Shown here: piece by piece, positions 45,091-56,151 of the stretch
Layout of the letters: each line of letters opens with the position of its first letter
Numbering within the stretch: position 1 is the first letter of the stretch
From: Liquidambar formosana
Lineage: Eukaryota > Streptophyta > Magnoliopsida > Saxifragales > Altingiaceae
DNA length: 64,000 bases
NCBI GenBank assembly: GCA_039720395.1
Contig: CM077826.1
Span: 36,174,790 to 36,238,789 of the forward strand
Direction: 5' to 3'
The notes under the pieces: generated by a model
Database searches by the model: none
Told to the model about the DNA's origin: nothing
Seen by the model: only the letters and a program-made list of their open reading frames with translations
Translations under genes and position numbers: made by a program

Positions 45091-48000
45091 CCCCCTTATA
45101 CTTCAGCAATGAGGAGGGAATTTCTGAAGTGAGAGGCACATTGGAGGCTATGGCAGCCATCCTTAGGGTAGTTTAACCTAAACTTTGAGTGAGAGAGTGT
45201 GAGAGAAAGCTTGAAAGAGGGCTGGAGTTGGGCTTGAAGGCTTGAAGGAAGGAATTTCCAGTAATACATAAGAGGAAGGAGGACTCTATATAGCAGCAAG
45301 AGGATACTTCACCATAGGTATACCCTCCTTCCTCCTCTTCTCTCTTTTAAAGTTAGGGTTTTGCATAGAATAGGATGATTGCATATCAAAGCTTGTGTTT
45401 TTATCATGTCTTGTTGCTTCTATTGGTATGTATGCATGTTTAGGATCATGTTTTTGGGCTGTTTAGTATGCTAGGATGCTATTCCATGTGATTTACTGTA
45501 TGTTTGGGACTTTAGGGTTTCTTATTGCTGAAATTGGTTTTCTGCATGAAATAACTCTTTTGCATATTAAAGCTTATGTTTCTATTGTGTTTTGCTGCTT
45601 CTATTAGCTAGTATGCATGTTTAGGATCATGTTTATGGGCTGTTTAGTATGCTAGGAATGCTATTCCATGTGATTTACTGCATGTTTGGGACTTTAGGGT
45701 TTCTTAGGTGCTGAAATTGGTTTTCTGCATGAAATAACTCTTTTGCATATTAAAGCTTGTGTTTTTATTGTGTTTTGCTGCTTCTATTAGCTAGTATATG
45801 CATGTTTACGATCATATTCATGGGCTGACTAGTATGTTAGAAGGTTATTTCATGTGATTTTATGCATCATTGTGATTCTAGGGTTTTTATCATCCTTGTG
45901 TGGGTTTAGTTGCATATAGCATGATTGGTTAGGGATTTTCCCTGTTTTTTCTTCATAGTTGCTGCATATGTGTTCCATATTAGGTAACTATGATATTTCT
46001 AGCATTCATATAGTTGATTTTAGGGTTTTTTGCATGTCATTGCATGTAGGGTCGAATTAGGGTTTTAGTTAGCTTATGATTCATGTTGTTGCATGACTTG
46101 TGGTTGATTTTAAGCCTTATTTCAATTTTGTCCAGATCTGTTATTTGTCCTTGATATGATATTTTGAGCATGTGTTTGCTTATGTTTAAGCATGATAATG
46201 GCTTGATTTGGAATCTAGCTTGGTTCGTTGGTATTTTGGTATGTTTTGCATGGAAATTGCAGGTGCTTTGACAGGTACAACAGGTGCAACTACCCCACCA
46301 ATGTGGGGTGGTTATTTTGGCTATTGTAAGATGAAATCTTACAAATAAGGTAATTACCCTATGCAATAGGGTGGTTACTTTGACAGGTTGCTTTTGCTTA
46401 AGGTAAGTAGAGTATGAGGGTGCCCCAATTCACCCTTCTTTCCTTTCCTTGAAACTTTCCCTTTCTCCCCCCTAGGTTTATTTCCTAATAGGGGAACATG
46501 GCTGTGAACCCACGAAAAAGAAGCGCGGAGCCCACAAGGGTTTGGCAAAAATATAAGGGGTTTAAAGACAACAAACAAAAGGGAGTCGCCACCTCATTTT
46601 TTAGGGAAAGTGGAAAACCACAAAAATGTTTTATTTTCAAAACCACATGACTCCATTAAAGGAAAAGCAAGGTCTTTGAAACCAGAAAATTGGATCCGGG
46701 GGCTAAGTTACGACATGGGAAGGTTCTGGGCAAAAGCCCATAGGCACCCACATCGCCCGAGTTGGTCTCTTAATTTAATTGGGCTAACTTAAGATCTTTT
46801 CCACTCAAATATCATCATATATCATCACAAGGCAGCATGCATATCATATATTTCATCCAATCATCTCATGCACAATCACTCAAATAAAACAAAATAGAAA
46901 AAAGAAGAAAAGAAAAGAAAAAGCCTAGGATACTTGGATCCTAGAACGGACTTGAGCCTCATGAAGAGCGCCTACGTACCATGCAGCGAAATACATGGAT
47001 CAAAGTCCACGTAGTTCGAAAAGAATAGGGTTACAACCTAATACAAACCTATGGTAAATACCCTAGGTTTCTTTATTTGAAAAGGTATCGAATAATCCAA
47101 AATTGAAAACTTCCACAAGAGGAAAACTTTGATAAAAACCAGAATTTATTATTGAAGGAAACCTTTGATAATTACCATAAGCTTGTATTAAGAATTAACC
47201 CTAGGAGGGAGAGGAGAAAAGAAAGAAAAAGAAAGGTGAATTGGGGCACCTTCAAACCCTACTTACCTGAGCGCACAAGCTCCAATCATTAGCCATTTCA
47301 GACCATAGCAGCCCTATTTGCAATAGGACAAGCATTGTACCTGTTTGCACCCTTACAAGTGCACACAATCATGCAAAGAAAGCAATATGCAAATCTGGAC
47401 AGAACCTTGACAAAGCCTAAAATCATCCATTAATCATGCAAACAACAAGAATAATGAATAACTAAGGACTCTAACTCAATCCTACATGCAATGACTCGAC
47501 TAATATGCATAAAAACCTACCAAAGACACACTAACAAGCATGGGAGACTCCAATAACATCAATAAACATGATAAAAAAGCTCATTCTAATCAAAAAGATG
47601 ATATTTCATGTAAAATATGAAAATAGGCCTTCCTACGGCGAGCTTTCTTAAGCGAAACTATCCTAAGATAATTTCACTGTAAAAAAGTCGTTATGGGGAG
47701 GTGCAATCAACATATCCTACGTAAAATATATACCATAGAACACAACAAAAAAGATTTCATGCTTAAACACATCACAGAAGACTCTCATGCAAAACCTCAC
47801 TCAACGAAAAGGATAATTACCCTTAGAAAAGGATAATGTCTCCAACAACCCTATAAAATATACTATATGAATGCAAACCTAGCATGATTCAACTATATGC
47901 AGCATATATAGAATGACTATGATGAGCAACAACTCAAAAAGCTAAGCTAAGCATGCTGTATAAGACCTATGCGATTTCAGGGTTATCGAAACCCTAATCT

Positions 48001-48533
48001 CACAAATATGCATAAAAACCTACTAAATGACTCTAAGACATGCTCAAATTATCATGAATATCATTCATATCATATATATTAACTAACAGGAGCATCAATT
48101 CATGATAATAATCACAGCAACCTAAACATGTGAACTATGCATGATTTAAAAAGATAGAACGAATAAGGCTATCAAATCCTTAGTAAACTAGGGATTATTA
48201 AGCATATAAAACCATAAACTATCCTAAAATCATTCATATAACATCACATAGACATTGAATTCAATCCATAAGAAGAGCAATTGCATGCACCATAAATATC
48301 TTAAAAGAAGAAGAAGAAAGAGAAGAAGGAGAAGCAGAAATTCATGTTCAGCATAAAAGGGATAGGCTTACCTCTTGTAGACTCTTCCTTGTCTTCAAAC
48401 TTCTTGTTTCCTTGCTTGCTTGGGGTTGAAGAGCCTCCTCTTGAAGTCCTTCTAGCTCTCCAAACTCGTGGCTCCCTCTCTCTCTAAGTGTAAAGTGCAA
48501 TTAACCTCCCCCTATGTGCTGAATATCATGTCC

Positions 48534-48541
48534 TTTATATA
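48534..48541 (-). promoter_or_regulatory. TATA box of Gypsy-2 LTR
   Basis: TATATAAA on the minus strand, 187 bp from the palindrome 48729-48808, the same distance as in Gypsy-1 and LTR E. Confidence 0.65.
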
Positions 48542-48728
48542 GAGAACTGACCCCCTAAACCAATGGTTAGGATTAATTCATTAAATAATGATCCTAGGGT
48601 TATTAGAGACTCTCTTGGTGCTCAAACAACTCAAACCTACACACTCCTAAGCTCAAACAAGTTGTTTTGGCGGAGGAAACCGTCAAAAGACGGATAGAAG
48701 AGTCAGAGTTTGACTTAAAGAAGGATTC

Positions 48729-48808
48729 CTCGGGTGACCAACTAGGCCTGGACGGTTAGCCGTATGGGCTTGGACGGCTGACCGTCCAGCCCCGGACGGT
48801 TACCCGAG
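48729..48808. repeat. 80-bp palindrome in Gypsy-2 LTR
   Basis: Arms CTCGGGTGACCA and GGTTACCCGAG, with interior GGACGGTTAGCCGT / ACGGCTGACCGTCC. It is the same design as in Gypsy-1 with a diverged interior. Confidence 0.9.
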
Positions 48809-49514
48809 GGTCCTCTATTTTTTCTCCGGTTTTGACTCCCACTTGCTGTAGAAGTCCTAAAATGCTCAAATTAAGTCCGATTTTGACGAAATAAAAGCCA
48901 AAAAGACCGTGTTTCGAAGGGGAACACATTTTTAAGTATTTTGGGACAAAAATCCTCAACCATGGGTGCATGGTTGGGTTTTACAAAGGTGGTTAACCAT
49001 GGTGCTTCACCGTCGCTAAGCTGGGTTTGTACACAAGGTCGAACCGAATGCTTTCCCAATCGAAAATTGATCTTTCTAAACATGTTTAGGACATAAATAA
49101 AGCCCAATTTGAGTTCAATGAGAGAAAATTGATTGGGTCTTATGAGTCAATTTGAGCAAACCAAGAAAGGGTCTTTTAGCCAACCCGAACCATTACGAGC
49201 CGAATTGATCTTAAACCATTAATTCATGAAATTGAACCTATATATGGACTCTATATAACCATATGAACTTAATGGAATGACTCGGGATCCATTCCAAGGT
49301 CAAATGGAAAATATACGACTTAAAAGACGATTATGCCCTTAGAGTCGCAAAAGTTCTTATTGACCATCGAGATGAACTCCAAATCACTTCAAAATTCATA
49401 CGCATGATATTCAATGCCATAGAAACTCAATGCAAAAGACTAGACTAAAAAAGGACTCAAAATCCTACATAAAATGATATGTCCTAGTTAAGGTGACAAA
49501 AATGGGGTGTGACA

Positions 49515-49528
49515 GAAGCCCCTCATTG
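49515..49528 (-). other. Gypsy-2 polypurine tract
   Basis: Element sense AATGAGGGGCTTC immediately before the LTR start TGTCACACC. Confidence 0.75.
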
Positions 49529-49539
49529 GTGAACAAGTT

Positions 49540-49900
49540 TCACTTGCGAGCCAATGATCAAAGAACAACCCATTTTTGTTTGATGGATTAATCTCATTAA
49601 TACCAACAAACTCAAAAGGATAGACAAAGCATGCGACGATTTCATCAAAGCAACGAATTGAATGCATACCAACATTCGTTGGTGCGCTCATGCAAATGCC
49701 TGCACTAATTGCATTAGTGATATAACAACACATTCTGTTTGATGGATTAATCTCATTAATACCAACAAACTCAAAGGGAACCAACAGGATAGACTTCGTC
49801 ATATCCAAGCTTGCAATGATTTCATCGAAGCAGATAATTGAATGCATCTCTATGCATGCCAACATTCGTTGGTGCGCTCATGTAAATGCCTTTATCATGC
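49540..49900. repeat. ~160-bp duplicated block in Gypsy-2 3' region
   Basis: TTTGATGGATTAATCTCATT (about 49578 and 49738) and CCAACATTCGTTGGTGCGCT (about 49669 and 49859) each occur twice. Each copy includes the small inverted repeat CCAACATTCGTTGG. Confidence 0.85.
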
Positions 49901-50099
49901 ACTAATTGCATTAGTGATATCCACATGGTCTTCTCATGATGCAAAGCTAGTTGCACTAGTGCATCACAAGGTATCCTACCAATTTCATTGGCATTCTCAA
50001 AACGAGTTATTTCATAACTTATAAGTCATCATTTCATGTGAATTCGAATTGAATGTCCATCAATTCAAAACCAAGGGCATTTCATGCCAGTCTCACTGG

Positions 50100-50590
50100 G
50101 GATAACAAATGTGATGAGTTATTTCATAACTCATGACTCATCAAATTATGATTTCATGCCACTTTCAGTGGAAACAACAAAGATATGGAGTTATTGCATA
50201 ACTTATGTATCATTTCGTGTGAAATTGTGATTTCATGCCACTTTCTGTGGAAGTAACAAAGATGGGGAGTTATTGCATAACTCATGGGTCATTTCATGTG
50301 AAGTTGTGATTTCATGCCACTTTCTGTGGAAGTAACAAAGATGGGGAGTTATTGCATAACTCATGGATCATTTCATGCCACTTTCTGTGGAAGTAACAAA
50401 GATAGGGAGTTATCTCATAACTCATGAATCGTCATTTCATGTGAAATCGTGCCACTTTCTGTGGAAGTAACAAAGACGGGGAGTTATTGCATAACTCATG
50501 AATCGTCATTTCATGCCACTTTCTGTGGAAGTAACAGAGACAGGGAGTTATTTCATAACTCATGAATCGTCATTTCATGTGAAATTATCT
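50100..50590. repeat. 60-80 bp tandem repeats with hairpins in Gypsy-2 3' region
   Basis: The phrase CCACTTTCTGTGGAAGTAAC recurs at about 50238, 50317, 50378, 50452 and 50516, alternating with GAGTTATTGCATAACTC and TCATTTCATGTGAA. Both CCACTTTCTGTGG and GAGTTATTGCATAACTC are inverted repeats. The unit length varies between 61 and 79 bp. Confidence 0.88.
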
Positions 50591-51125
50591 TTATCACATG
50601 GTATGAGACCCAATTGCAAGTCAATTGATTCAAAATCAAGCTCATTTCTTATCATTTTATGTGAAACTATCCTTATCACGTGGAATGACAATGTATTAGG
50701 AGTCATTCAACTCCAAATCAAATGCATTTCATGTGAAATTGTCTTTATCACATGAAATGATAATGTATTGAGAGTCATTCAACTCAAAATCAAGTTCATT
50801 ACTTATCATTTCATGTGAAATTATCTTTAACACATGAAATGACATTGAATTGAGAGTTAATTGATTGAAAATCAAGCTTATTTCATGTCATTTCATGTGA
50901 AATTATCTTTATCACATGATACAACATTGATTTTGAAAGTCAATTGATCGAAAAACAAAGTGCATTTCATGCCCTCTTCCCAAAGATAGCAAGTTACTTC
51001 GTAACTAGCATAGCTTATGAATCATCTTTTCATGTGAAGTTATCTTTATCACATGATTAGCAAGTCATTTCATGTGAAATTATCTTTATCACATGATATG
51101 ATATCACTATCATCTCCTAGAGAAT
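50575..51125. repeat. 70-90 bp tandem repeats, second family, Gypsy-2 3' region
   Basis: Repeats of CATGTGAAATTATCTTTATC followed by ACATGA(A/T)ATGA and a GTCAATTGATTCAAAATCAAG-like part occur about seven times. They are irregular and AT-rich. Confidence 0.85.
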
Positions 51126-51372
51126 TGAATTCCAAGACTTGAAAGTCAATCAATTCAACACTAAGCTCATTTCATGAGAAAGCCATTTATCATGGCCATT
51201 GCAACTCCTCGTTATGCGGGTGAATACAATCACCCAAGATTCAAAAATTTCATTGAAACTTGATAAACTTGAGGGATATATTCATCCCATAACTCAAGGA
51301 TTGCACAAGGAGTCGATTTGGAGAAGTTTAGAGGTCGCGAGCGCGCGAGACGGGGCAAACGAACAAGGCGGG

Positions 51373-51453
51373 CTAGGGTGACCATCTGCCCTCAGATGAT
51401 CAACCGTCCAGGGCAAGACGGCTGACCGTCCAGGGTGGGACTGGTTACCCGAG
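51373..51453. repeat. Palindromic cassette upstream of antisense gene 1
   Basis: Outer arms CTAGGGTGACCA and TGGTTACCCGAG with interior AACCGTCCAGGGC / ACGGCTGACCGTCC. It is a relative of the LTR palindromes, here inside the element and 285 bp upstream of the first ATG of the plus-strand PMD gene. Confidence 0.85.
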
Positions 51454-51738
51454 CCCTCTATTGAAAAATTTCTGGGTTTTTAAACCCATGCTTGCACACT
51501 CATTTCCTCATTCTCCCAACCCGAAAATTAGAGAGTTTCTCTCTCTAAACTCTCATCCTATCCTCTCCAACTCTCATTCTCTCATTCCTACTTCAAAAAC
51601 ATTCAATCCAAACATCAAATGCATATCAAACAACAACAAATCAAGCATATTTAGCAATCAAAACAACCAATTCACATCATCTTGTGAAATCAAATCAAAT
51701 CAAACCCATTTTTCACAAACCCAACTCCATCATCAAGG

Positions 51739-54401
51739 ATGTCATCAAGCAAGGACTCAAGCACCAAGTATCCATTCTATGGGGTCAAAAGCACATACAA
51801 GGCACCACTCTATGATGCTCCACAAGCTAGGGTGTTGCTTGAACCCGAGAAGCATCTCTCATTCATCCATTCCCAACAAGAAGTAAGTTTACCCAACTTA
51901 ACACTTTTCTTTTGAATCTTTCGATTCTTTTGATGAAATTGCATTCCCTTCTACTTCTTTTGAATACCCCTTGGGTTGTTGAGTGATATCCCTTGATTTG
52001 GCAAGGATTGAACACACAAATTCTTTTCATTTGAAAGCTTGAAAAATGGCACCCGCCAAGTGTTCGATAAAATTCCCAAGTGAAATAAAGATGTTCAATC
52101 TTTACCAAATCAATGTATATCAACAAGTAAACCCTCAAGTGAGTAATATGCTATGATTTAGCAAGGATTGATCATACAAAATTCTTTTGTTTCAAGGCTT
52201 GGGAGGTATCACCCACCAAGTGTTCGATAAAATGCCCAAGTGATAAAAAAGTGTTCAATCCTTGCCAAATTAAGGCATATAAACAAGTAAACTTATAAAC
52301 ATCCATTAGCAATTCATTTCATGAATAAAAACAAACTTTTGACATCTTTTGGAAAATGATTTGAAACCAATTGCTAGTGTAAGCTTATTATTTCCATGTT
52401 CTTTCAACTAACCCTCAAGGTATTTTCAATGGCTATAGCCCAACTTTCAGGACATGCGCACTCGGTCCTCTGTCAAAGGACTCATTGAATGGTGGCAGGA
52501 ACATGGAAAACTTCCAACCCATCACCAAAGGCTATATTGAAAAGGCCGGTTTTGGCCCATTCCTAGATTCTCTATGGAATGACCAATGTGATAGGCAAGC
52601 TTTGCTAGCCTTGTCTGAGCTATGGTGGGACACCACCAATACATTCCATTTTAGCTTCGGGGAGATGACATTAACCCCCAAGGACTTCACTATGATCACG
52701 GGCTTAAGCATTAAAGGCAAAAGCTTGGAGTTCTATGAGGAGGCTCACACGGATGAGGATTATCTCCTAGCTTACCTTGGGATGGAAATCGAGGTAATCA
52801 AGAAAGCAGTGCGACGCACTTGGCTTTTCAACAAGTTTGCTAAGCAAAGGGAGAGCGAGGGTGCAAGCCCCGATTGCATTACAAGGGCATTCCTTCTGTA
52901 CATGATCTCATGCACATTCTTTGCTGGGACGGGCGACCTAGCCCCTTTGGGTCTTCTTGCAAGCATGGAAGATGTTGACAAGATTAGGAAATTCAACTGG
53001 GGAGGGGCTGCTCTAGCCACCATGTATCGCACAATGTGTGACATGTCACGTGGTGTGACCAAGGACTTCGGCGGGATGCCCTTTGTTTGGGAGGTAATGC
53101 TACTTCCCTTTCATTCCTTTTTATTTTTTCCTTATATTATCTTTCTTTTTGACTCTTTTCTCAATTTTTGACAGGTTTGGTGCTATGAGTACCTCAACCT
53201 ATGTCGCCCATCCCTTGCTGAGGAAACCATTGAATGGCCTACCCTCAAGAATTACTCTCCTAGTTATGTGTCCATCCGGGCGGCGAATCGTCATGATTAC
53301 GCCTTTGCTAGAGCTCACCTAGCAAGCCTCACTGCTGATATGGTGAAATTCTTTCCCCATTCTTTTCCTTTTCTTTTTACTTCCAATTTCTCATTTTGGA
53401 TTTTTGAACAGATTGAGTGGAATCCATGGAAGATATAGGTACCAATGCTACCCAAGCGATGCATTCCTAGCTTGATGCTGACGGGCAAGAGGGTGCTCTT
53501 GGAAGGCCCCGTGGGTAGGTATTGGTACCTAGGGGAGCGTGTCTTACGCCAAGTCATGGGTGATGTGAATGCCGCCATGGCTCCAATGCCTCCACCACTT
53601 AACATGAGGCATGCTAACTTAATGGAGGGGGAGGAGTTGTGGGATGCCTTGAGAGGCTGGGATGCGGAGGAGTTCACTTCTCCTGACATTGCATATGACA
53701 CTTTCTGTCTCCAATATCTAATGAGGCCCAGGGTGACAGGCCTCCCTCCTCAGAGGGTAAGTCTTTAACATTCTCCTAGCCTTTTCTTTTGGTAGAGACT
53801 CTATTTAACAGGTGAACACTTGCAGGGTCGACGAGCACGAGGGCATAGCTCAACAGTGGGCTCAGGAGTGGTTCCTGGCTCTGAGGAAGATGAGATGGAG
53901 GGGGATAGGTCACTACCCTTGCCTCAGCCGAATTGGTTCATTGATTTGTGCAGTGGGTCAGACTTTGTCAAGACCGCCATCACTCATCCTGCATTTGATG
54001 AGTCCCCCAGGATCGACCCAAATCGAGAACAGGTGAGTTCTCTTTATGGGTATTTCTTTCTTTCTTTGAACATTACCTTCAATTTTTCCCTTATTGATTA
54101 TCCTAGGTGCCTGCGGCATATGCCCAAGAGTTCATCGACCTTAGTGAGGGTTTGAGGCGTGACCTTGTGAGGATGAGCTTAGCCAAATCTATGGCAGAAG
54201 CTCGTTTGGATGTCATGGTAAGTGTTCCACCTATTCAAAGTTCTCATATGTGGTTTTCAACCAACTCTATTCTCATACTTAGCCTCTTTGCAATGGATTT
54301 TGTATATGCAGCCACCACCGACAATGCGCCCTCCTAGAGCACCTCGTGGGGGTCGTGACGGAGCTGGGCCGAGCCGCAAAAGAAGCTCTGGGAACCGCTG
54401 A
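51739..54401 (+). CDS. Antisense plant-mobile-domain (PMD, MAIN-like) gene, seven exons, disrupted
   Basis: Plus-strand gene opposite to Gypsy-2 gag-pol. Inferred exons: 51739-51882, 52451-53093, 53175-53342, 53412-53756, 53826-54032, 54107-54217 and 54312-54401 (TGA). Every proposed intron has GT...AG ends, T-rich 3' ends and matching phase. The protein shows the plant mobile domain (PF10536-type): AGFGPFLDSLWND, FSFGEMTLTPKDFTMITGL, FNWGGAALATMYRTMCDMSR, then VWCYEYLNLCRPS. A basic Pro/Arg/Gly tail ends the protein. Two lesions are seen: a frame shift near 52490-52510, and a TAG at 53436 (avoidable if the acceptor at 53438 is used). The role of PMD proteins in elements is unknown; in Arabidopsis MAIN-type proteins affect silencing and meristems. 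Confidence 0.78.
51985..52300. repeat. ~150-bp tandem duplication in intron 1 of the PMD gene
   Basis: Two diverged copies (about 51990-52140 and 52150-52300). They share GGCAAGGATTGA, CCAAGTGTTCGATAAAAT, GTTCAATC and AACAAGTAAAC. Confidence 0.85.
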
Positions 54402-54683
54402 GTTCATTTATTTTCTTGTTGGGCTTGTAGAAACAATGAGACAATGGCTATCTTTTTGCATTTCATGCTTGTGTTTTGTACTTGCCACCTAAAACCAAAC
54501 TTTTTTATCCCTTATTATGGATACTTGTTGTGCTTGTTTGAATCTATCATGATGATGTTATGGTGCCTTTCTCATGAAAATTTGAGTCAATGTGAGTTTA
54601 TAGGAGTGAAAATGGCCTAAAAAGGCCATCCGAACGCGAAAATAGGCAAAACCAGGCGAAACAAGGTAAAACAAAGCGGGGGA
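54402..54683 (+). other. Spacer downstream of the PMD gene
   Basis: Apparent 3' untranslated region of the PMD gene, then a G/A-rich segment (AAAATAGGCAAAACCAGGCG) leading into the palindrome. No gene seen. Confidence 0.6.
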
Positions 54684-54719
54684 CTCGGGTGACCATCTAG
54701 CCCCGGACGGTTACCCGAG
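54684..54719. repeat. Short palindromic cassette upstream of antisense gene 2
   Basis: CTCGGGTGACCATCTAGCCC joined to CGGACGGTTACCCGAG: the outer arms of the Gypsy-2 LTR palindrome with a reduced interior. It lies 87 bp upstream of a TATA box and about 185 bp upstream of the ORF start. Confidence 0.88.
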
Positions 54720-54806
54720 GTCGACGCGCTTTTTCACGATTTTTTAGGAATTTTGCGATTTTGACGGTTCTACTCCCTTTAGAACTCGAATTTGTGACCC
54801 TTTCCC

Positions 54807-54814
54807 TATAAAAA
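54807..54814 (+). promoter_or_regulatory. TATA box of antisense gene 2
   Basis: TATAAAAA in the context CCCTATAAAAACAC, 98 bp upstream of the ATG at 54905. An earlier ATG at 54862 opens only a short reading frame that overlaps the start in another frame. Confidence 0.6.
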
Positions 54815-54904
54815 CACATGAGGGGAGCCTTCTAACTCACCTATTTTCATTGACAATAATTATGGAAGCCTTGGATGGGTTCTTAAGAGGGTTTTTGGCA
54901 GTTC

Positions 54905-56151
54905 ATGGCTGCCAAAGACAAAACTGAGTTTAAGCGCTTCAGCTTGGAACCATTGCTCTCCATAAGGCACATGAAGCTCGATATGACCCTTCTTACTGCT
55001 GCTACATACTTCTGGGATCCTCAAATCCATGTCTTTCGATTTAATTATGAAGAATTATGCCCAACCATGGAGGAATTCTGTGCTTTATTTGGAGTTTCGC
55101 CCGCAGGGCCATTCATTCTTCCTACACCTCGCTCGGATTACTTTGCTTCCTTCTCGGATTTTCTTGGCATTCCTCAAAGGGACGCAACGATCTTCATCAA
55201 GGATCATATGGTGGACTTAATGAAGTTAGCAACCTCATTCTTGGCTCATGATAGCGAAGGCTACTCTGACTTTCACCCCTCAAATTCAGCATGGCACTCG
55301 TCTTTTGCTTAATTGGTCGCTTTCTCATCTCCACCGGCACTCTTCAAGCCCCTGTTCAAATATGTGAGTTGATTACCCCTCTTCTCAAGCGACATAACAT
55401 TATTCCCTTGGTATTAGCTGAAACCTTGAATGGTTTAGATAAAATTCATGGCAACCCCAAAGTGCCTTTAGAAGGTAGCCCCTTTTTACTGCAAATGTGG
55501 CTGCTCGAGCGCTTGAACTTTCTTTCTCCCACCACTATCACTCCATACAAGCCTCAGCACTTCTGTCTGCGTCGAGTTGAACTCCCTGGGCCGTTCTCTT
55601 TAAGAGATTGGTTGGGTTATTTCCACACGCTGTCATGGCGGAACATCAAATGGTACGTCTTTACATGGGGGTGTAAAGAGCAGGTACTTTTTCGAACCTC
55701 GGGGTGTGCTTTTGTCAAACTCATAGGACTGAGGTCGACTTCCTTCTATTGGGCTTCGAGAATTCTTCGCCAGATGGGCGCCATGCAAACCATACCGTCC
55801 TTAACAGGACCTTATTGCTCTGTGGAACCTATCGGTCCTACCATAATCAAGTGGGCGAGGACTCGCTGGCCTACAGACCTGAAACTGACTCGGATTGCCA
55901 ACACTGAAGGACCTTTCGAGATGAGTGAAGGATACAAGCAATGGTTGAAGGATGATTTGGGCGAAAGGGAGACTTCTCGTCGAGAAAGAATTTATGACCT
56001 TATCAAGGACACGAGATTTGGACTTTGCAGAGAAGACATTCTTGAAGCAGTGGAGGCATCCCACGACCATGACTTGCGAAAGAAAAGAAGACTTGATAGA
56101 GAGAGACAGAAGACGAACGAAATGACTCTGAAGAAACTCAAGAGGACTTAA
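54905..56151 (+). CDS. Antisense DUF7745-like gene of Gypsy-2, frameshifted
   Basis: Two overlapping ORFs, 54905-55312 (135 aa) and 55291-56151 (286 aa), read as one protein with a frameshift near 55285-55310. The N-terminal part has the pattern of the plant DUF7745-type proteins often found next to retrotransposon genes (YFWDPQIHVFRFNYEELCPT ... EEFCALFG). The middle is hydrophobic (LVFCLIGRFLIS), then comes LLQMWLLERLNF. The C-terminus is highly basic with a predicted helix (LRKKRRLDRERQKTNEMTLK). No catalytic motif seen. It runs opposite to pol and ends about 345 bp from the pol 3' end. The family is assigned from memory of the pattern; function unknown. Confidence 0.7.

Larger units (their letters stand above)
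44112..46502 (+). repeat. Gypsy LTR E, plus orientation, truncated by Gypsy-2
   Basis: It starts TGTCACACCCC and runs 2,391 bp until Gypsy-2 interrupts it at 46503 (flank ATGGC). It is nearly identical to the inverted Gypsy-1 LTR (20625-23017). It carries the palindrome (44816-44895), TATAAATA (45083-45090, exactly 187 bp away) and the 182-bp repeats. Its other half should lie beyond 64000, so whether it is solo or part of an element is unknown. Confidence 0.9.
46503..49514 (-). repeat. Gypsy-2 3' LTR
   Basis: 3,012 bp, TGTGAACCC...GGTGTGACA on the plus strand. It is diverged from the Gypsy-1 LTR except for the ends, the palindrome position, the TATA region and blocks such as GCGCCTACGTACCATG. 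It inserted into LTR E, head to head. Confidence 0.92.

Noticed and set aside
49515..51125. CRISPR-like array of short regularly spaced repeats
   Set aside because: Eukaryotic retrotransposon context, irregular spacing, and 'spacers' that are themselves repeats.
53315..53701. Minus-strand ORF of 128 codons opposite to the PMD gene
   Set aside because: It overlaps exons and an intron of the PMD gene, has no recognisable domain, and is a shadow of the coding strand.
51739..56151. The two antisense genes as ordinary host genes flanking a retrotransposon
   Set aside because: They lie between the pol end and the 3' LTR of one element, share the element's palindrome and sit where Tat elements are known to carry extra ORFs. 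A captured host origin remains possible.
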